From contig NZ_CP043488.1 of the NCBI RefSeq assembly GCF_008330945.1, forward strand, positions 2,020,501-2,084,500: a stretch of DNA of 64,000 nucleotides, given 5' to 3'. Source of the stretch: Labrys sp. KNU-23. Its GTDB lineage: Bacteria > Pseudomonadota > Alphaproteobacteria > Rhizobiales > Labraceae. Below are positions 1 to 10,512 of the stretch, one piece after another. The notes beneath the pieces are model-generated. The model did no database searches, was not told the DNA's origin, and saw nothing but the letters and a program-made list of their open reading frames with translations. The position numbers were made by a program, and so were the translations under genes. How positions within the stretch are numbered: position 1 is the first letter of the stretch; each line of letters begins with the position of its first letter.

Positions 1-590
1 TCGGCGATGATGAGCTTGGGGCGGCTGTTGATCGCCATGGCGATCAGCACGCGCTGGCGCATGCCGCCGCTCAGCCTGTGCGGATAGGAGGCCATGACGC
101 GCTCCGCCGCGTCGATGCCGACTTCGCCGAGCCAGCGCACGGCTTCGCGGCGGGCCTGGCTGCGGCCGAGGCCGTTGCGGAAGGCGATCATGTCGCCAAG
201 CTGGCGACCGATGGTGGATGTCGGGTTCAGGGAGGTCAGGGAGCTTTGGACGATGAAGGCGATGTCCTGGCGCAGGATGCGCTGGCGGTCGCGGGTGCCG
301 GCTGCGAGCAGATCCCGGCCCTGGAAGAGGATGCGGCCTTGTGTGATCCGGGCGGCGGGACGCGGCAGCAGGCCGACGATGGAGGCCGCCGTCATGGTCT
401 TTCCGGAGCCGGACTCACCGACCAGAGCGAGAATCTCGCCCGCCTGGAGATCGAGGTCGACGCCCCTGACGGCCTGGATGGTGCGGCGGGGCGTGGTGAT
501 GGTGACGTGTAGGTCGGCGAGCCGCAAAAGCTCGGAAGGGCCCGGCGATGCCTGAACCGTGTGATGCGCAATGGGGGCAATGATCGACAT
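1..590 (-). CDS. Peptide-type ABC transporter ATPase (DppD/OppD-like), 3' end beyond window
   Basis: This is the start of an ATP-binding subunit of a dipeptide/oligopeptide-type importer, cut by the window edge. It opens MSIIAPIAHH, has a Walker A GESGSGKT at about residue 58, a Q-loop region (IVQSSLTSLNP) and the signature LSGGMRQRV near residue 170. The visible part stops at the Walker B strand (RPKLIIA). Cytoplasmic ATP hydrolysis would drive uptake through the two permeases encoded just upstream on the same strand; the gap to the permease stop is 23 bases. The substrate is not readable. The second ATPase of the usual pair would lie outside the window. Confidence 0.9.
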   Translation of the reverse strand, partial: MSIIAPIAHHTVQASPGPSELLRLADLHVTITTPRRTIQAVRGVDLDLQAGEILALVGESGSGKTMTAASIVGLLPRPAARITQGRILFQGRDLLAAGTRDRQRILRQDIAFIVQSSLTSLNPTSTIGRQLGDMIAFRNGLGRSQARREAVRWLGEVGIDAAERVMASYPHRLSGGMRQRVLIAMAINSRPKLIIA

Positions 591-613
591 GGCCGCTCCT
601 TCAGCGAGTGCGA

Positions 614-1489
614 TTACGCGTGATGATGAGGGTCCAGCCAGTTCCGCAGGCCGCTGCCGAGCCAGTTGAAGGCCAGCGAGACGATGATGATGGCGACACC
701 GGGGGCGATCACCACATGCGGCGCTCCCTCGGCGAAGACGCCGACGCCGTCCACGGTCATCCGTCCCCAATCGGCCAAGGGCGGCTGGATGCCGAGGCCG
801 AGGAAGCTGAGGCCGGAGGAAAAGCCGATCATCGGCCCGATCAGCGTGGTGGCGTAGATGATGGCGGGCGAGAGCACGTTGGGCAGGAGCTCTCCGAACA
901 GGATGGCCGACCGGCCGGCGCCGAGCAGGCGCGCCGCATCCAGATATTCGCGCCCGGTTTCCGCCAGCACCGCGAAATAGACCACGCGCGTCATATAGGG
1001 CACCAGCGACAGCGCGATGGTGGCGATGATGGTGGTGAGGCCCGGGCCGAGCAGGGCGGCGATGGCGATCGCAAATAGGATCATCGGAAAGGCGAAGAGC
1101 ACGTCGATGCCGCGCATGATCACCGCGCCCAAGGGCCTGCGCGCAAAGCCGGCGGCGAGGCCCAGGCCAAGGCTGACGATGAAGGCGATGGCGACCGGGA
1201 CGATGCTGGCGATCAGGGACAGGCGCGCGCCCCAGATCAGGCGGGAGAGGATGTCGCGCCCCTGGCCGTCGAGCCCGAGCCAATGGCCCGGCGTGCCGGG
1301 CGGTGCGAGCCGGAGGGCACCCTCGCCGATGTCGGGATCATAGGGCGAAAGCAGGGGCGCCAGGGCTGCCAGGCCGACCACCGCGACGATGATCGCAAGG
1401 CCGATGACGCCGCGATCGATCCGGCGGCGTCGCGCCGGCGTTTCGGTGGGCGATGCCCCGAGGGAGTTTGAGGCCTGGAAGAATGACAT
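614..1489 (-). CDS. Peptide-type ABC transporter permease (DppC/OppC-like)
   Basis: Inner-membrane permease of about 291 residues. After a charged N-terminus a first membrane segment (residues 27-48) is followed by an OppC-type periplasmic stretch (GTPGHWLGLDGQGRDILSR) and five more hydrophobic segments. The cytoplasmic coupling loop near residue 190 has the expected EYLDAARLLGAGRSAILFGELLP pattern in two parts. Its ATG overlaps the stop of the upstream permease by one base (TGATG), which indicates translational coupling. It belongs to the four-gene minus-strand transporter operon with the binding protein at 2452-4032. Confidence 0.92.
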   Translation of the reverse strand: MSFFQASNSLGASPTETPARRRRIDRGVIGLAIIVAVVGLAALAPLLSPYDPDIGEGALRLAPPGTPGHWLGLDGQGRDILSRLIWGARLSLIASIVPVAIAFIVSLGLGLAAGFARRPLGAVIMRGIDVLFAFPMILFAIAIAALLGPGLTTIIATIALSLVPYMTRVVYFAVLAETGREYLDAARLLGAGRSAILFGELLPNVLSPAIIYATTLIGPMIGFSSGLSFLGLGIQPPLADWGRMTVDGVGVFAEGAPHVVIAPGVAIIIVSLAFNWLGSGLRNWLDPHHHA

Positions 1490-2436
1490 CAGGCTCTCGC
1501 TCGCGGATTGAGCCAGACCAAAGCGAGGTCGACGATCAGGTTGATCACGATGAACGTCGCGGCAATCATCAGGACGCCGGTCTGGATGACCGGGATGTCA
1601 TGGGCGGTGATGGCGTTGTAGAGCTGGGCACTGAGGCCGGGCCAGGCGAACACCGTCTCCACGAAGATCACGCCGCCGAACAGCGTGCCGAATTGCAGCC
1701 CGCCGATGCTGACGATCGGCGCCAGGATATTGCGGGCGATCTGGGTGAACAGCAGCCTCGGCGTCGACATGCCGGCCGAGGCGAACATCCTGGCATAGTC
1801 GGCATTGAGCGCGTCGATGACGCTGGCGCGCGTCAGGCGCATGATGATGGCGATGGCGAGCACGGCGGCGGAGAAGGCCGGCAGGACGAGATGGGCCAGA
1901 AGGTCGGCCAGGGAATGGGAGCCCCTGAGATTGTACATGCCCGATGAGGGCAGCCAGCGCAGCTGCTTGGAGACCAGCCAGATCAGCACGATGCCGAGCC
2001 AGAACACCGGCGTCGCCGCCAGGCCCTCGCTGATGGCGGCCGCCAGCCGGTCGAACCAGCCCCCGGCCCGCAGGCCGGAGAGCACGCCGAGCAGCACGCC
2101 GAAGGCCAAGGCGATCGCCAGGCTCGCCAGGGCCAGGACGAAGGTGTTGACGTAGGCAGGGACGAGGATGTCGAGCACCGGCACATGCATGGTGATGGAG
2201 GTGCCGAAATGGCCGCCCAGCAGGCTCCACAGCCAGGCGCCATACTGGACGAGGAAGGGCCTGTCGAGGCCGAGATCGCGGCGGATCTGGTCGGCGGTCT
2301 CGCCCGAGGCGTCGCGGCCGAGCATGATCGCCACCGGGTCTCCCGGGCTGAAATAGACCACCAGGAAGACGAGGAAGGTCACCAGCACCAGAATGGCGAG
2401 CGAGGCGGCGGCGCGGCGTGCGATGAGGGCGATCAT
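1489..2436 (-). CDS. Peptide-type ABC transporter permease (DppB/OppB-like)
   Basis: Inner-membrane permease of 315 residues with six predicted membrane helices. The N-terminus has the typical DppB pattern: a first helix then YFSPGDPVAIMLGRDAS and the LRRDLGLDRP-like linker (here RRDLGLDRPF). The coupling loop (LNADYARMFASAGMSTPRLL) and the C-terminal GxxFVETVFAWPGL segment match the family. It follows the binding protein gene by 15 bases and overlaps the next permease by one base. The substrate specificity is set by the binding protein and is unknown. Confidence 0.92.
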   Translation of the reverse strand: MIALIARRAAASLAILVLVTFLVFLVVYFSPGDPVAIMLGRDASGETADQIRRDLGLDRPFLVQYGAWLWSLLGGHFGTSITMHVPVLDILVPAYVNTFVLALASLAIALAFGVLLGVLSGLRAGGWFDRLAAAISEGLAATPVFWLGIVLIWLVSKQLRWLPSSGMYNLRGSHSLADLLAHLVLPAFSAAVLAIAIIMRLTRASVIDALNADYARMFASAGMSTPRLLFTQIARNILAPIVSIGGLQFGTLFGGVIFVETVFAWPGLSAQLYNAITAHDIPVIQTGVLMIAATFIVINLIVDLALVWLNPRARA

Positions 2437-2451
2437 CCCGGTACCCCCGGC

Positions 2452-4032
2452 CTATTGCTTTTCCTTCAGCCAGACATGGCTGAGATCATACCAATCCTGG
2501 GCAGGGGTAGCGAAGCCGCCGACATTCTTGCCCGCGGCGTAATGGGTGCGCTCGTAATAGATCGGCAGTTTGCCGACATCGGTGGCCAGGATCCGGTTGG
2601 CCTCGCGCCATTTGTCCCTGATGTCCTCGGCCTTGACGGCGGTGATCGCCTCATGGACGGCCTTGTCGAACGCCGGATTGCTGTAGTTGCCCGTATTGCC
2701 GCTGCTCTGGCTGTGGGCGACGATGTAGAGCCAATAGGGCGTGAGAAAGCCCCATTCCATCGAGGTCAGGGCAACCTCGGGGCCGTTCTTCTTGTTGCGG
2801 GCCAGGAAGCTGTTCCAGTCATAGGAGCGGATCTCGAGCTTGATGCCGGCCTTGGCCGCGTCGCGCTGGATCCATTCGGCCACCGGCTCACCGCCGGCAT
2901 AGATCTCCAGGAGGCCGCTGACCCCGCCGGCGTGGCCGGCCTCGGCCAGTAGCTGCTTGGCTTTCTCCACATCGTAGGGATAGTCGCGGAAGGACGGGTC
3001 GAAGGCATCGCTCCCCGGGTTCAAGATGCCATAGGCGGGGCCGGCCGTATCCTTGAGCAGGTCGCGCGCCAGCGCGGCCCGGTCGATCGACAAGGCGAGC
3101 GCCTGGCGCACGCGCGGATCCTTGAAGGTCTCGTTGGCGGTGTTGAAAGTGTAGTAATAGACCGAAGGCAGGTCGACATTGTCGACGCTGAAGCCCTCCG
3201 CCTTCAGCTTGGCCACGCTGTCGCGCGGCGGCCAGGAGATGATGTCGACCTCGCCGGTCTCCAGGGCGGCGACACGGGCATTACCGTCGATGATCGGCCG
3301 GAAGATGATGCGGTCGAGGAAGGGCTTGTCGCCCCAATAGCCGTCGAAGCGCTCGATCTCGACCTTCTGGCCGCGTACCCGTTCGACGAAGCGGAAGGGA
3401 CCGGTGCCGACGGGATGCTCGGCATAGCCGTCATTGCCGTATTTGCGGATGGCCGCGGGGCTGGCAATACCGCCCGAACCGCCGCTGCCCTGGGCGAGCA
3501 TCCTCAGGAAGGGGCTGAACGGCTCGGCGAAGGTGAGGACGAGAGTGTGGTCGTCGGGCGTGTCGATCCGGCTGAGCGAGGAATAGGTGTAGGCGAGGTT
3601 GGCGGCGCTGATCTTGTCGTAGAACTCGAATTTCGGATCCCAGCCGCGACGGATGTTGAAGGCCACGGCCTCGGCGTTGAAATCGGTACCGTCATGGAAC
3701 TTGACCCCGCGGCGCAAATGGAAGGTGTAGACCCGCCCGTCCGGCGAGATCTCCCAGGATTCGGCGAGGGCCGGCTTGAGGGGCGGGACCTTCACCTCCG
3801 CACCGGATTTCGAGAGGTCCTCGGTCACCAGCGCCTCGTGGATGTGGCGGGCGATGCGAAAGGTCTCCCAGCCGCCTTCCCGGCCCGGATCGAGATTGGT
3901 GATCTCGGCATTCTGCGCGACGATCAGCGTGCCGCCATATTTGTCGGCGTCATCGGCGAGGGCCGCGCCATGGACGAGGGCGAACAGGGCGCCGGCGAGG
4001 CTCAGCCTGAGGCCCAGGGAAACGAACCGCAT
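2452..4032 (-). CDS. ABC transporter substrate-binding protein, family 5 (peptide/nickel type)
   Basis: Periplasmic binding protein of 526 residues. It begins with a Sec signal peptide (MRFVSLGLRLSLAGALFALV, cleavage probably after ALA near residue 26). The mature part starts with the family-5 pattern KYGGTLIVAQNAEITNLDP and contains LAESWEISPDGRVYTFHLR, the hallmark of SBP_bac_5 proteins. The start is supported by a GGAAG ribosome site about eight bases upstream. It is the first gene of the minus-strand importer. Because a second family-5 importer (13110-18496) lies beside sulfur-scavenging oxidoreductases, its substrate may be an organosulfur compound rather than a peptide; that is inference. 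Confidence 0.93.
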   Translation of the reverse strand: MRFVSLGLRLSLAGALFALVHGAALADDADKYGGTLIVAQNAEITNLDPGREGGWETFRIARHIHEALVTEDLSKSGAEVKVPPLKPALAESWEISPDGRVYTFHLRRGVKFHDGTDFNAEAVAFNIRRGWDPKFEFYDKISAANLAYTYSSLSRIDTPDDHTLVLTFAEPFSPFLRMLAQGSGGSGGIASPAAIRKYGNDGYAEHPVGTGPFRFVERVRGQKVEIERFDGYWGDKPFLDRIIFRPIIDGNARVAALETGEVDIISWPPRDSVAKLKAEGFSVDNVDLPSVYYYTFNTANETFKDPRVRQALALSIDRAALARDLLKDTAGPAYGILNPGSDAFDPSFRDYPYDVEKAKQLLAEAGHAGGVSGLLEIYAGGEPVAEWIQRDAAKAGIKLEIRSYDWNSFLARNKKNGPEVALTSMEWGFLTPYWLYIVAHSQSSGNTGNYSNPAFDKAVHEAITAVKAEDIRDKWREANRILATDVGKLPIYYERTHYAAGKNVGGFATPAQDWYDLSHVWLKEKQ

Positions 4033-4133
4033 CTTGGTCTTCCATTCATTCCAGTCAGAGGAGCCGCCGCACCAGAGAACGGTGCGTCGCGGCAGGCGGA
4101 AGGCCGGAGCGATCCGCCTGCCTGATCTCGGCG
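4033..4133. other. Short intergenic spacer between groEL and the transporter operon
   Basis: About 100 bases separate the groEL stop from the binding-protein start on the same strand. I see no strong terminator hairpin, so readthrough from groESL into the transporter operon is possible. Promoter elements for the transporter were not identified with confidence. Confidence 0.3.
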
Positions 4134-5774
<1,641 letters not shown>

Positions 5775-5837
5775 TCAGGCCCGGAAGCGACGAAAGCGCT
5801 CGAAGGCTTGTCTGGCTGTGAAAAAAGGGGGGGGATG

Positions 5838-6125
5838 TCAGGCGATGATGCCGAGAATGTCCGCTTCCTTGAGGATGAGCAGGTCCTGGCCGTCGATCTT
5901 GACTTCCGTGCCGGACCATTTGCCGAACAGCACGCGGTTGCCGGCCTTCACATCCAGCGGCTGAAGCTTGCCGCTCTCGTCGCGCGCGCCGGGACCGACG
6001 GCGATGACCTCGCCCTCCTGGGGCTTTTCCTTGGCGGTATCGGGTATGATGATGCCGCCCTTGGTTTTCTCCTCGCCTTCCAGGCGACGCAGGACCACGC
6101 GATCATAGAGCGGTCGAAAGCTCAT
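5838..6125 (-). CDS. groS: Co-chaperonin GroES
   Basis: Ten-kDa lid of the GroEL chamber, 95 residues. The start [16 protein letters not shown], the mobile loop [19 protein letters not shown] (residues 18-36) and the [20 protein letters not shown]-terminal half are all standard. A GAGGT ribosome site precedes the ATG. It is the first gene of the groESL operon. No CIRCE inverted repeat was found in its leader, so HrcA control is not evident. Confidence 0.98.
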   Translation of the reverse strand: MSFRPLYDRVVLRRLEGEEKTKGGIIIPDTAKEKPQEGEVIAVGPGARDESGKLQPLDVKAGNRVLFGKWSGTEVKIDGQDLLILKEADILGIIA

Positions 6126-6197
6126 GGATTCTACCTCAGATTGATTGAAGCACCGCGATTTGCCGCCTGATTCAGGCAGGTTTTGCGGCTTGAACGC

Positions 6198-6227
6198 ATG
6201 CTAGGGCGGGTCAAGCGTCGGCGTCAA
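6198..6227 (-). promoter_or_regulatory. Candidate groESL promoter
   Basis: On the minus strand, TTGACG (6222-6227) and TAGCAT (6198-6203) are separated by 18 bases, about 70 bases upstream of the groES start. This resembles a housekeeping sigma-factor promoter of alphaproteobacteria. A heat-shock sigma promoter could overlap it through the nearby CTTGA element, but the spacing does not fit well. Confidence 0.4.
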
Positions 6228-6366
6228 TAAAAAGAATACAAAATATATAGACAATATGTAATTAATGCGCAAACATACCTCCATCGATTGCCGGACGCAG
6301 CCTGCGGCGACAGCAGGCGCCGCTCTCCCGGCGAACCAATTTCCCTACCGATGGATGATTTGCGTC

Positions 6367-7776
6367 GTGTCCGCCGAACCGATCATTTTGAACGGGTTCA
6401 CCATGAACTCGGTTTCCCATGTCAATTACGGGCTGTGGCAACACCCCGAGGATCAGACGTACCGTTATACCGATCTCGACTATTGGCTCGAGCTCGCCCG
6501 CATCCTCGACGAAGGCCGCTTCGACAATCTGTTCATCGCCGATGCGCTGGGATTGCTCGACGTGCATGGCGGCAGCGCCGAGGCCTCGCTGCGAACGGGC
6601 ACGCAATCGCCCCTCGGCGATCCCCTGCTGCTGGTTTCGGCCCTGGCGGCGGCCACGCGCGATCTCGGTTTCGGCATCACCGTTTCGACAAGCTATGAGA
6701 AGCCCTATCTGCTTGCCCGCAAATTCACCACGCTGGATCATGTCACCCGTGGGCGCATCGCCTGGAACGTGGTGACCTCCCAGCTCGATAGCGCCGCGCG
6801 CAATCTGGGGCTGGAGGCCCAATATCCTCACGACGAGCGCTATGATCGCGCCGACGAATTCCTCGAAGTGGCCTACAAGCTCTGGCAGGGTTCATGGGAG
6901 GACGATGCCGTCCTGCGCGACCGCGGCAGCGCGGACCGTCCCGAGGGGCTCTATACCGATCCTTCCAAGGTGCACGGCATCGGCCATCGCGGCCATTACT
7001 ACAACGTTCCCGGCCCGCATCTTTCCGAGCCCAGTCCCCAGCGCGTGCCGGTGATCTTCCAGGCCGGCGGCTCGCCGCGCGGACAGGCTTTCGCGGCCCG
7101 CCATGCCGAGGTCGTCTTCGTCGCCGGGGCCGATGCCGCCGGCATCCGGCGCAATGTCGCTGGCATCAAGGAACTGGCCCGCGAAGCGGGCCGGGCGCCG
7201 GGGGCCATCCGCTTCATCAGCGCTATCGCCGTCGTTACGGGCGAGGACGACCAGGCCGCGCAAGTGAAACTCGACGATTACCTGCGTTATTACAGCCTGG
7301 AAGGCGCCATCACCCATTATTCGGCCAGCACCGGCATCGATTTTGCCGGCCACCCCCTCGATGAGCCGCTGCGCTATCAGGACACCAACGCCAATCGCTC
7401 CCTGCTGCGCATGTTCGACGATCCGGCCTCCGGGCGGCGCTGGACCTTGCGCGAGGCCTTCCTGCCCGATGGCGGCTTCGGCCGGGTGAAGACGCTGGTG
7501 GGTGGGCCGGCCCGGATCGCCGACGATCTCGACGCCTGGCTCGCCGAGACCGATACCGATGGCATCAATCTCGTCCACATCGTCAATCCCGGCAGCTTCC
7601 GCGATTTCGCGCAGCATGTCGTGCCCGAGCTCGACCGGCGTGGGCGCCTGCGCGAACGCCGGGCCGGCGCGCTGCGCAGCCGCCTGTTCGGCACCGATTC
7701 CCCGCGGGTGCCGCCCGACCATCCCGCGGCCCGCTTTGCCTTCCCGGCAGCCCAGACGGCTGAGGCCCGGTCATGA
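6367..7776 (+). CDS. FMN-dependent monooxygenase, NtaA/DszA-type luciferase-like family
   Basis: Flavin-dependent monooxygenase of the bacterial-luciferase-like group that includes nitrilotriacetate and dibenzothiophene-sulfone monooxygenases; these use reduced FMN from a separate reductase. Family marks are ILNGF near the start, YWLELARILDEGRFDNLFIAD in two parts, the ARKFTTLDHVTRGRIAWNVVTS region and a long GLY-rich insert around GHRGHYYNVPGPHLSEPSPQR. The open frame extends back to 6265, but by alignment with the second copy at 9027 a GTG at 6367 or ATG at 6355 is a better start. It overlaps the next gene by four bases. It is paired with an SfnB-like partner, as are other two-component desulfurisation systems. 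Confidence 0.9.
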   Translation: MSAEPIILNGFTMNSVSHVNYGLWQHPEDQTYRYTDLDYWLELARILDEGRFDNLFIADALGLLDVHGGSAEASLRTGTQSPLGDPLLLVSALAAATRDLGFGITVSTSYEKPYLLARKFTTLDHVTRGRIAWNVVTSQLDSAARNLGLEAQYPHDERYDRADEFLEVAYKLWQGSWEDDAVLRDRGSADRPEGLYTDPSKVHGIGHRGHYYNVPGPHLSEPSPQRVPVIFQAGGSPRGQAFAARHAEVVFVAGADAAGIRRNVAGIKELAREAGRAPGAIRFISAIAVVTGEDDQAAQVKLDDYLRYYSLEGAITHYSASTGIDFAGHPLDEPLRYQDTNANRSLLRMFDDPASGRRWTLREAFLPDGGFGRVKTLVGGPARIADDLDAWLAETDTDGINLVHIVNPGSFRDFAQHVVPELDRRGRLRERRAGALRSRLFGTDSPRVPPDHPAARFAFPAAQTAEARS

Positions 7777-9014
7777 GCGCCGATGGAACGCGAGCAGGCC
7801 TGGGCAGGGAGGAGCGGTTCCGGCTCTGGGTCGAGGCGGCCGAGCAGGTCGCCGCGGAACTGAGAAGGACGGGGGCGGCGCGCGATGCCGCCGGTGCCGA
7901 TCCGGTGGCGGAGATCGAGTTGTTGCGCCAAGCTGGTCTCCTGACGATCTTCCTGCCCGAGGCGATCGGCGGAGGCGGTGCCACCACCCGGCAGGTCCTG
8001 CGTATCATCCGCATCCTGGCCAAGGGCGATACCTCCATCGCCCAGATCGCCACCTACCATCTGTTCGGCACGGCCCTGGGCCGGAATGGCGCGAACCAGG
8101 CATTGTTTGCCCGGCGCGCGGAGGGCTTCCTCCGGCTGGGCTGGTTCCATGGCGGCGTGGCCCAGGCCGCCTATGAACCGCTCATCAGCGCGACGCCGCA
8201 GGGCAAGGGCTTCGTGCTCAACGGTTCCAAGCCCTTCGCCAGCGGCGCGGCGGTGGCCGACACCCTGCATGTGTGGGTGCGCTTCGCGCCGGGGACTGAG
8301 ATCGCGGGGGACGATGCCGGCGGCCATATCGGCCAGTTCGTGGTGCCCAATCCCGCGCCGGGCCTGAGCTTCGGCCATGACTGGGACAATATGGGCCAGC
8401 GCCTCACCGTCTCCGGCAGTGCCAGCTTCGACAATGTTGCGGTGTGCCTGGACGATCTTGTCGCGCATCGTCGCGAGGACGCTCCGCAGACGCCGGCCGA
8501 GACCCTGCATGTGCCCATCATCCAGCTCGCCTTCGGCGAACTCTATCTCGGCACGGCGCTCGGCGCCTTCGAGGAGGCACGCGATTATATCCGCACGCGC
8601 TCGCGGCCCTGGCTTTCCTCCCCGGCCGGCAAGGCCAGCGAGGACACGCTGGTGGTCGAGCGTTTCGGCAGGCTCTCCGTCGCGCTGGCCTCGGCCGTGG
8701 CCCTGTCGGATGCAGCGGGCGAGGCGGCCCAGCGCGCGGCGGAACGCGGGAGCGGGCTGACCGAGCAGGAGAGAGGCGAGGTCGCCGCCATCGCCTACCA
8801 GTCGAAGGTGCATTCGACCGAAGTGGCGCTGGAGGTCACTTCCCGCCTGTTCGAGCTGATGGGCGCGCGGGCCACCACCAGGGCGCTCTCCTTCGATCGC
8901 TATTGGCGCAATGTGCGCACCCACTCCCTGCATGACCCCGTGCACTACAAGGTCCTTGAGGTGGGCGACTACGCCCTCAACGGGACGGTTCCTCCACCCA
9001 CCTATTATTCGTGA
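7773..9014 (+). CDS. SfnB/DszC-like acyl-CoA-dehydrogenase-fold flavin monooxygenase
   Basis: A 413-residue member of the acyl-CoA dehydrogenase fold, in the subgroup of sulfur-acquisition oxidoreductases (SfnB) and the sulfur-oxidising monooxygenase DszC. Such enzymes use reduced flavin and oxygen rather than dehydrogenate CoA thioesters. Signatures are GLLTIFLPEAIGGGG at residues 50-64, a DWDNMGQRLTVSGSASF segment and the C-terminal RNVRTHSLHDPVHYKV pattern typical of DszC-like proteins. It overlaps the preceding LLM monooxygenase by four bases (ATGA). The two probably act in sequence or on related substrates. Confidence 0.9.
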   Translation: MSADGTRAGLGREERFRLWVEAAEQVAAELRRTGAARDAAGADPVAEIELLRQAGLLTIFLPEAIGGGGATTRQVLRIIRILAKGDTSIAQIATYHLFGTALGRNGANQALFARRAEGFLRLGWFHGGVAQAAYEPLISATPQGKGFVLNGSKPFASGAAVADTLHVWVRFAPGTEIAGDDAGGHIGQFVVPNPAPGLSFGHDWDNMGQRLTVSGSASFDNVAVCLDDLVAHRREDAPQTPAETLHVPIIQLAFGELYLGTALGAFEEARDYIRTRSRPWLSSPAGKASEDTLVVERFGRLSVALASAVALSDAAGEAAQRAAERGSGLTEQERGEVAAIAYQSKVHSTEVALEVTSRLFELMGARATTRALSFDRYWRNVRTHSLHDPVHYKVLEVGDYALNGTVPPPTYYS

Positions 9015-9026
9015 ATGGTTTGAACG

Positions 9027-10472
9027 ATGTCCGTTTCATCACCGCCGATTGCCCCCAAGAAACCTTTTCTGCTCAACGGCTTCGGCATGACCGTCGTCGG
9101 TCACGTCTCGGCGGGCCTGTGGCGCCATCCTGACGACCGGGCCGACACCTATACCAGCATCGACTACTGGATCGGCCTCGCCAGGCTGCTGGAGGAGGGC
9201 GGCTTCGATGGGCTGTTCCTGGCCGATGCACTCGGGCACCTGGACGTCTATGCCGGTACGCCCGATGCCTCGCTGCGCACCGCCGCCCAATCCCCGGTCA
9301 ACGATCCCCTGCTGCTGGTTTCGGCCATGGCGGCAGCCACAAGGCATCTGGGTTTCGGCATCACGGTGTCGACCACCTATGAGCAGCCCTATCTGCTGGC
9401 GCGCAAGTTCACCACGCTCGATCACCTCACCAAGGGGCGCATCGCCTGGAACGTCGTCACCTCCGTGCTGGAGTCGGCCGCGCGCAATCTCGGCCTCGAG
9501 CGCCAGATCGAGCATGACGAGCGCTATGACCGGGCCCAGGAATTCGTCGACGTCGCCTACAAGCTGTGGGAGGGATCGTGGGAGGAGGATGCAGTCATCC
9601 GCGATCGCCAGCGCGGCATCTATACCGATCCGGCCAAGGTCCATGCCATCCATCATCGCGGCACCTATTTCACCGTGCCGGATGCGCATCTGTCCGAGCC
9701 GAGCCCGCAGCGCACACCCCTGCTCTACCAGGCCGGCACCTCGACGCGCGGACGTGAATTCGCGGCTGGCAATGCCGAAGTCGTCTTCCTGGGGGGCACC
9801 AATTCGCCGTCGATCCGCCGGCGCATCGAGCAGATCCGCGCGCGTGCCGTCGAGCTTGGCAGGGCACCCGATGCCATCAAGTTCATCACCGCCATCAGCG
9901 TGGTGACGGCTGAAACCGACGAGGAAGCCGAGGCCAAATATCGCGACTATCTCTCCTACACCAGCGTGGAGGCGGCGCTCGCTTTGTTCTCGGCCTGGAC
10001 CGGAGTCGACTGGTCGCAATATCCCCTGGACCACCCCATCGAATATATCGAGACCAATGCCGGCCGCTCGGCCTTGTCCAGCCTCACCAGCATCGATGCC
10101 GACCGGCGCTGGACCGTGGGCGATGTCGCCGACTATATCGGCGTGGGCGGCATCCATCCCACTTTGGTCGGCGGGCCGAAGAAGGTCGCCGACGCGCTCG
10201 AGCGCCTTGCCGACGAGACCGGCATCGACGGCTTCAATCTCGCCTATGCCATCAGCCCCGGCTCCTTCGAGGACTTCATCCGCTTCATCGTGCCCGAGCT
10301 TCGCCAGCGCGGCCGCATCCGCGAGCGGCCGGCGACGCCGGCGACCCTGCGCGAACGCTTCCAGGGCGAAGGCCAGCGCCGGCTGCGCGAGGATCATCGC
10401 GGCGCTTCCTTCCGCGACTTCACCCGTTTCGTCCCTGCGCGGGACGTGCCGGCCGCGACCGCGGCCGAGTGA
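9027..10472 (+). CDS. Second FMN-dependent monooxygenase, NtaA/DszA-type
   Basis: A 481-residue luciferase-like monooxygenase closely related to the protein at 6367-7776 over its whole length, for example ASLRTAAQSPVNDPLLLVSA against ASLRTGTQSPLGDPLLLVSA. It starts MSVSSPPIAPKKPFLLNGF, which helps place the start of the first copy. The spacing to the SfnB-like gene upstream is 12 bases, so it is in the same operon. Divergence between the copies suggests different substrates rather than recent duplication. Confidence 0.9.
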   Translation: MSVSSPPIAPKKPFLLNGFGMTVVGHVSAGLWRHPDDRADTYTSIDYWIGLARLLEEGGFDGLFLADALGHLDVYAGTPDASLRTAAQSPVNDPLLLVSAMAAATRHLGFGITVSTTYEQPYLLARKFTTLDHLTKGRIAWNVVTSVLESAARNLGLERQIEHDERYDRAQEFVDVAYKLWEGSWEEDAVIRDRQRGIYTDPAKVHAIHHRGTYFTVPDAHLSEPSPQRTPLLYQAGTSTRGREFAAGNAEVVFLGGTNSPSIRRRIEQIRARAVELGRAPDAIKFITAISVVTAETDEEAEAKYRDYLSYTSVEAALALFSAWTGVDWSQYPLDHPIEYIETNAGRSALSSLTSIDADRRWTVGDVADYIGVGGIHPTLVGGPKKVADALERLADETGIDGFNLAYAISPGSFEDFIRFIVPELRQRGRIRERPATPATLRERFQGEGQRRLREDHRGASFRDFTRFVPARDVPAATAAE

Positions 10473-10512
10473 CCCCCCAATATGCCGACAGCTTTGAACG
10501 AGGACGAGACAA

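Noticed and set aside
6126-6264. Search for a CIRCE element upstream of groES.
   Set aside because: No TTAGCACTC-N9-GAGTGCTAA-like repeat is present, so HrcA regulation is not claimed.
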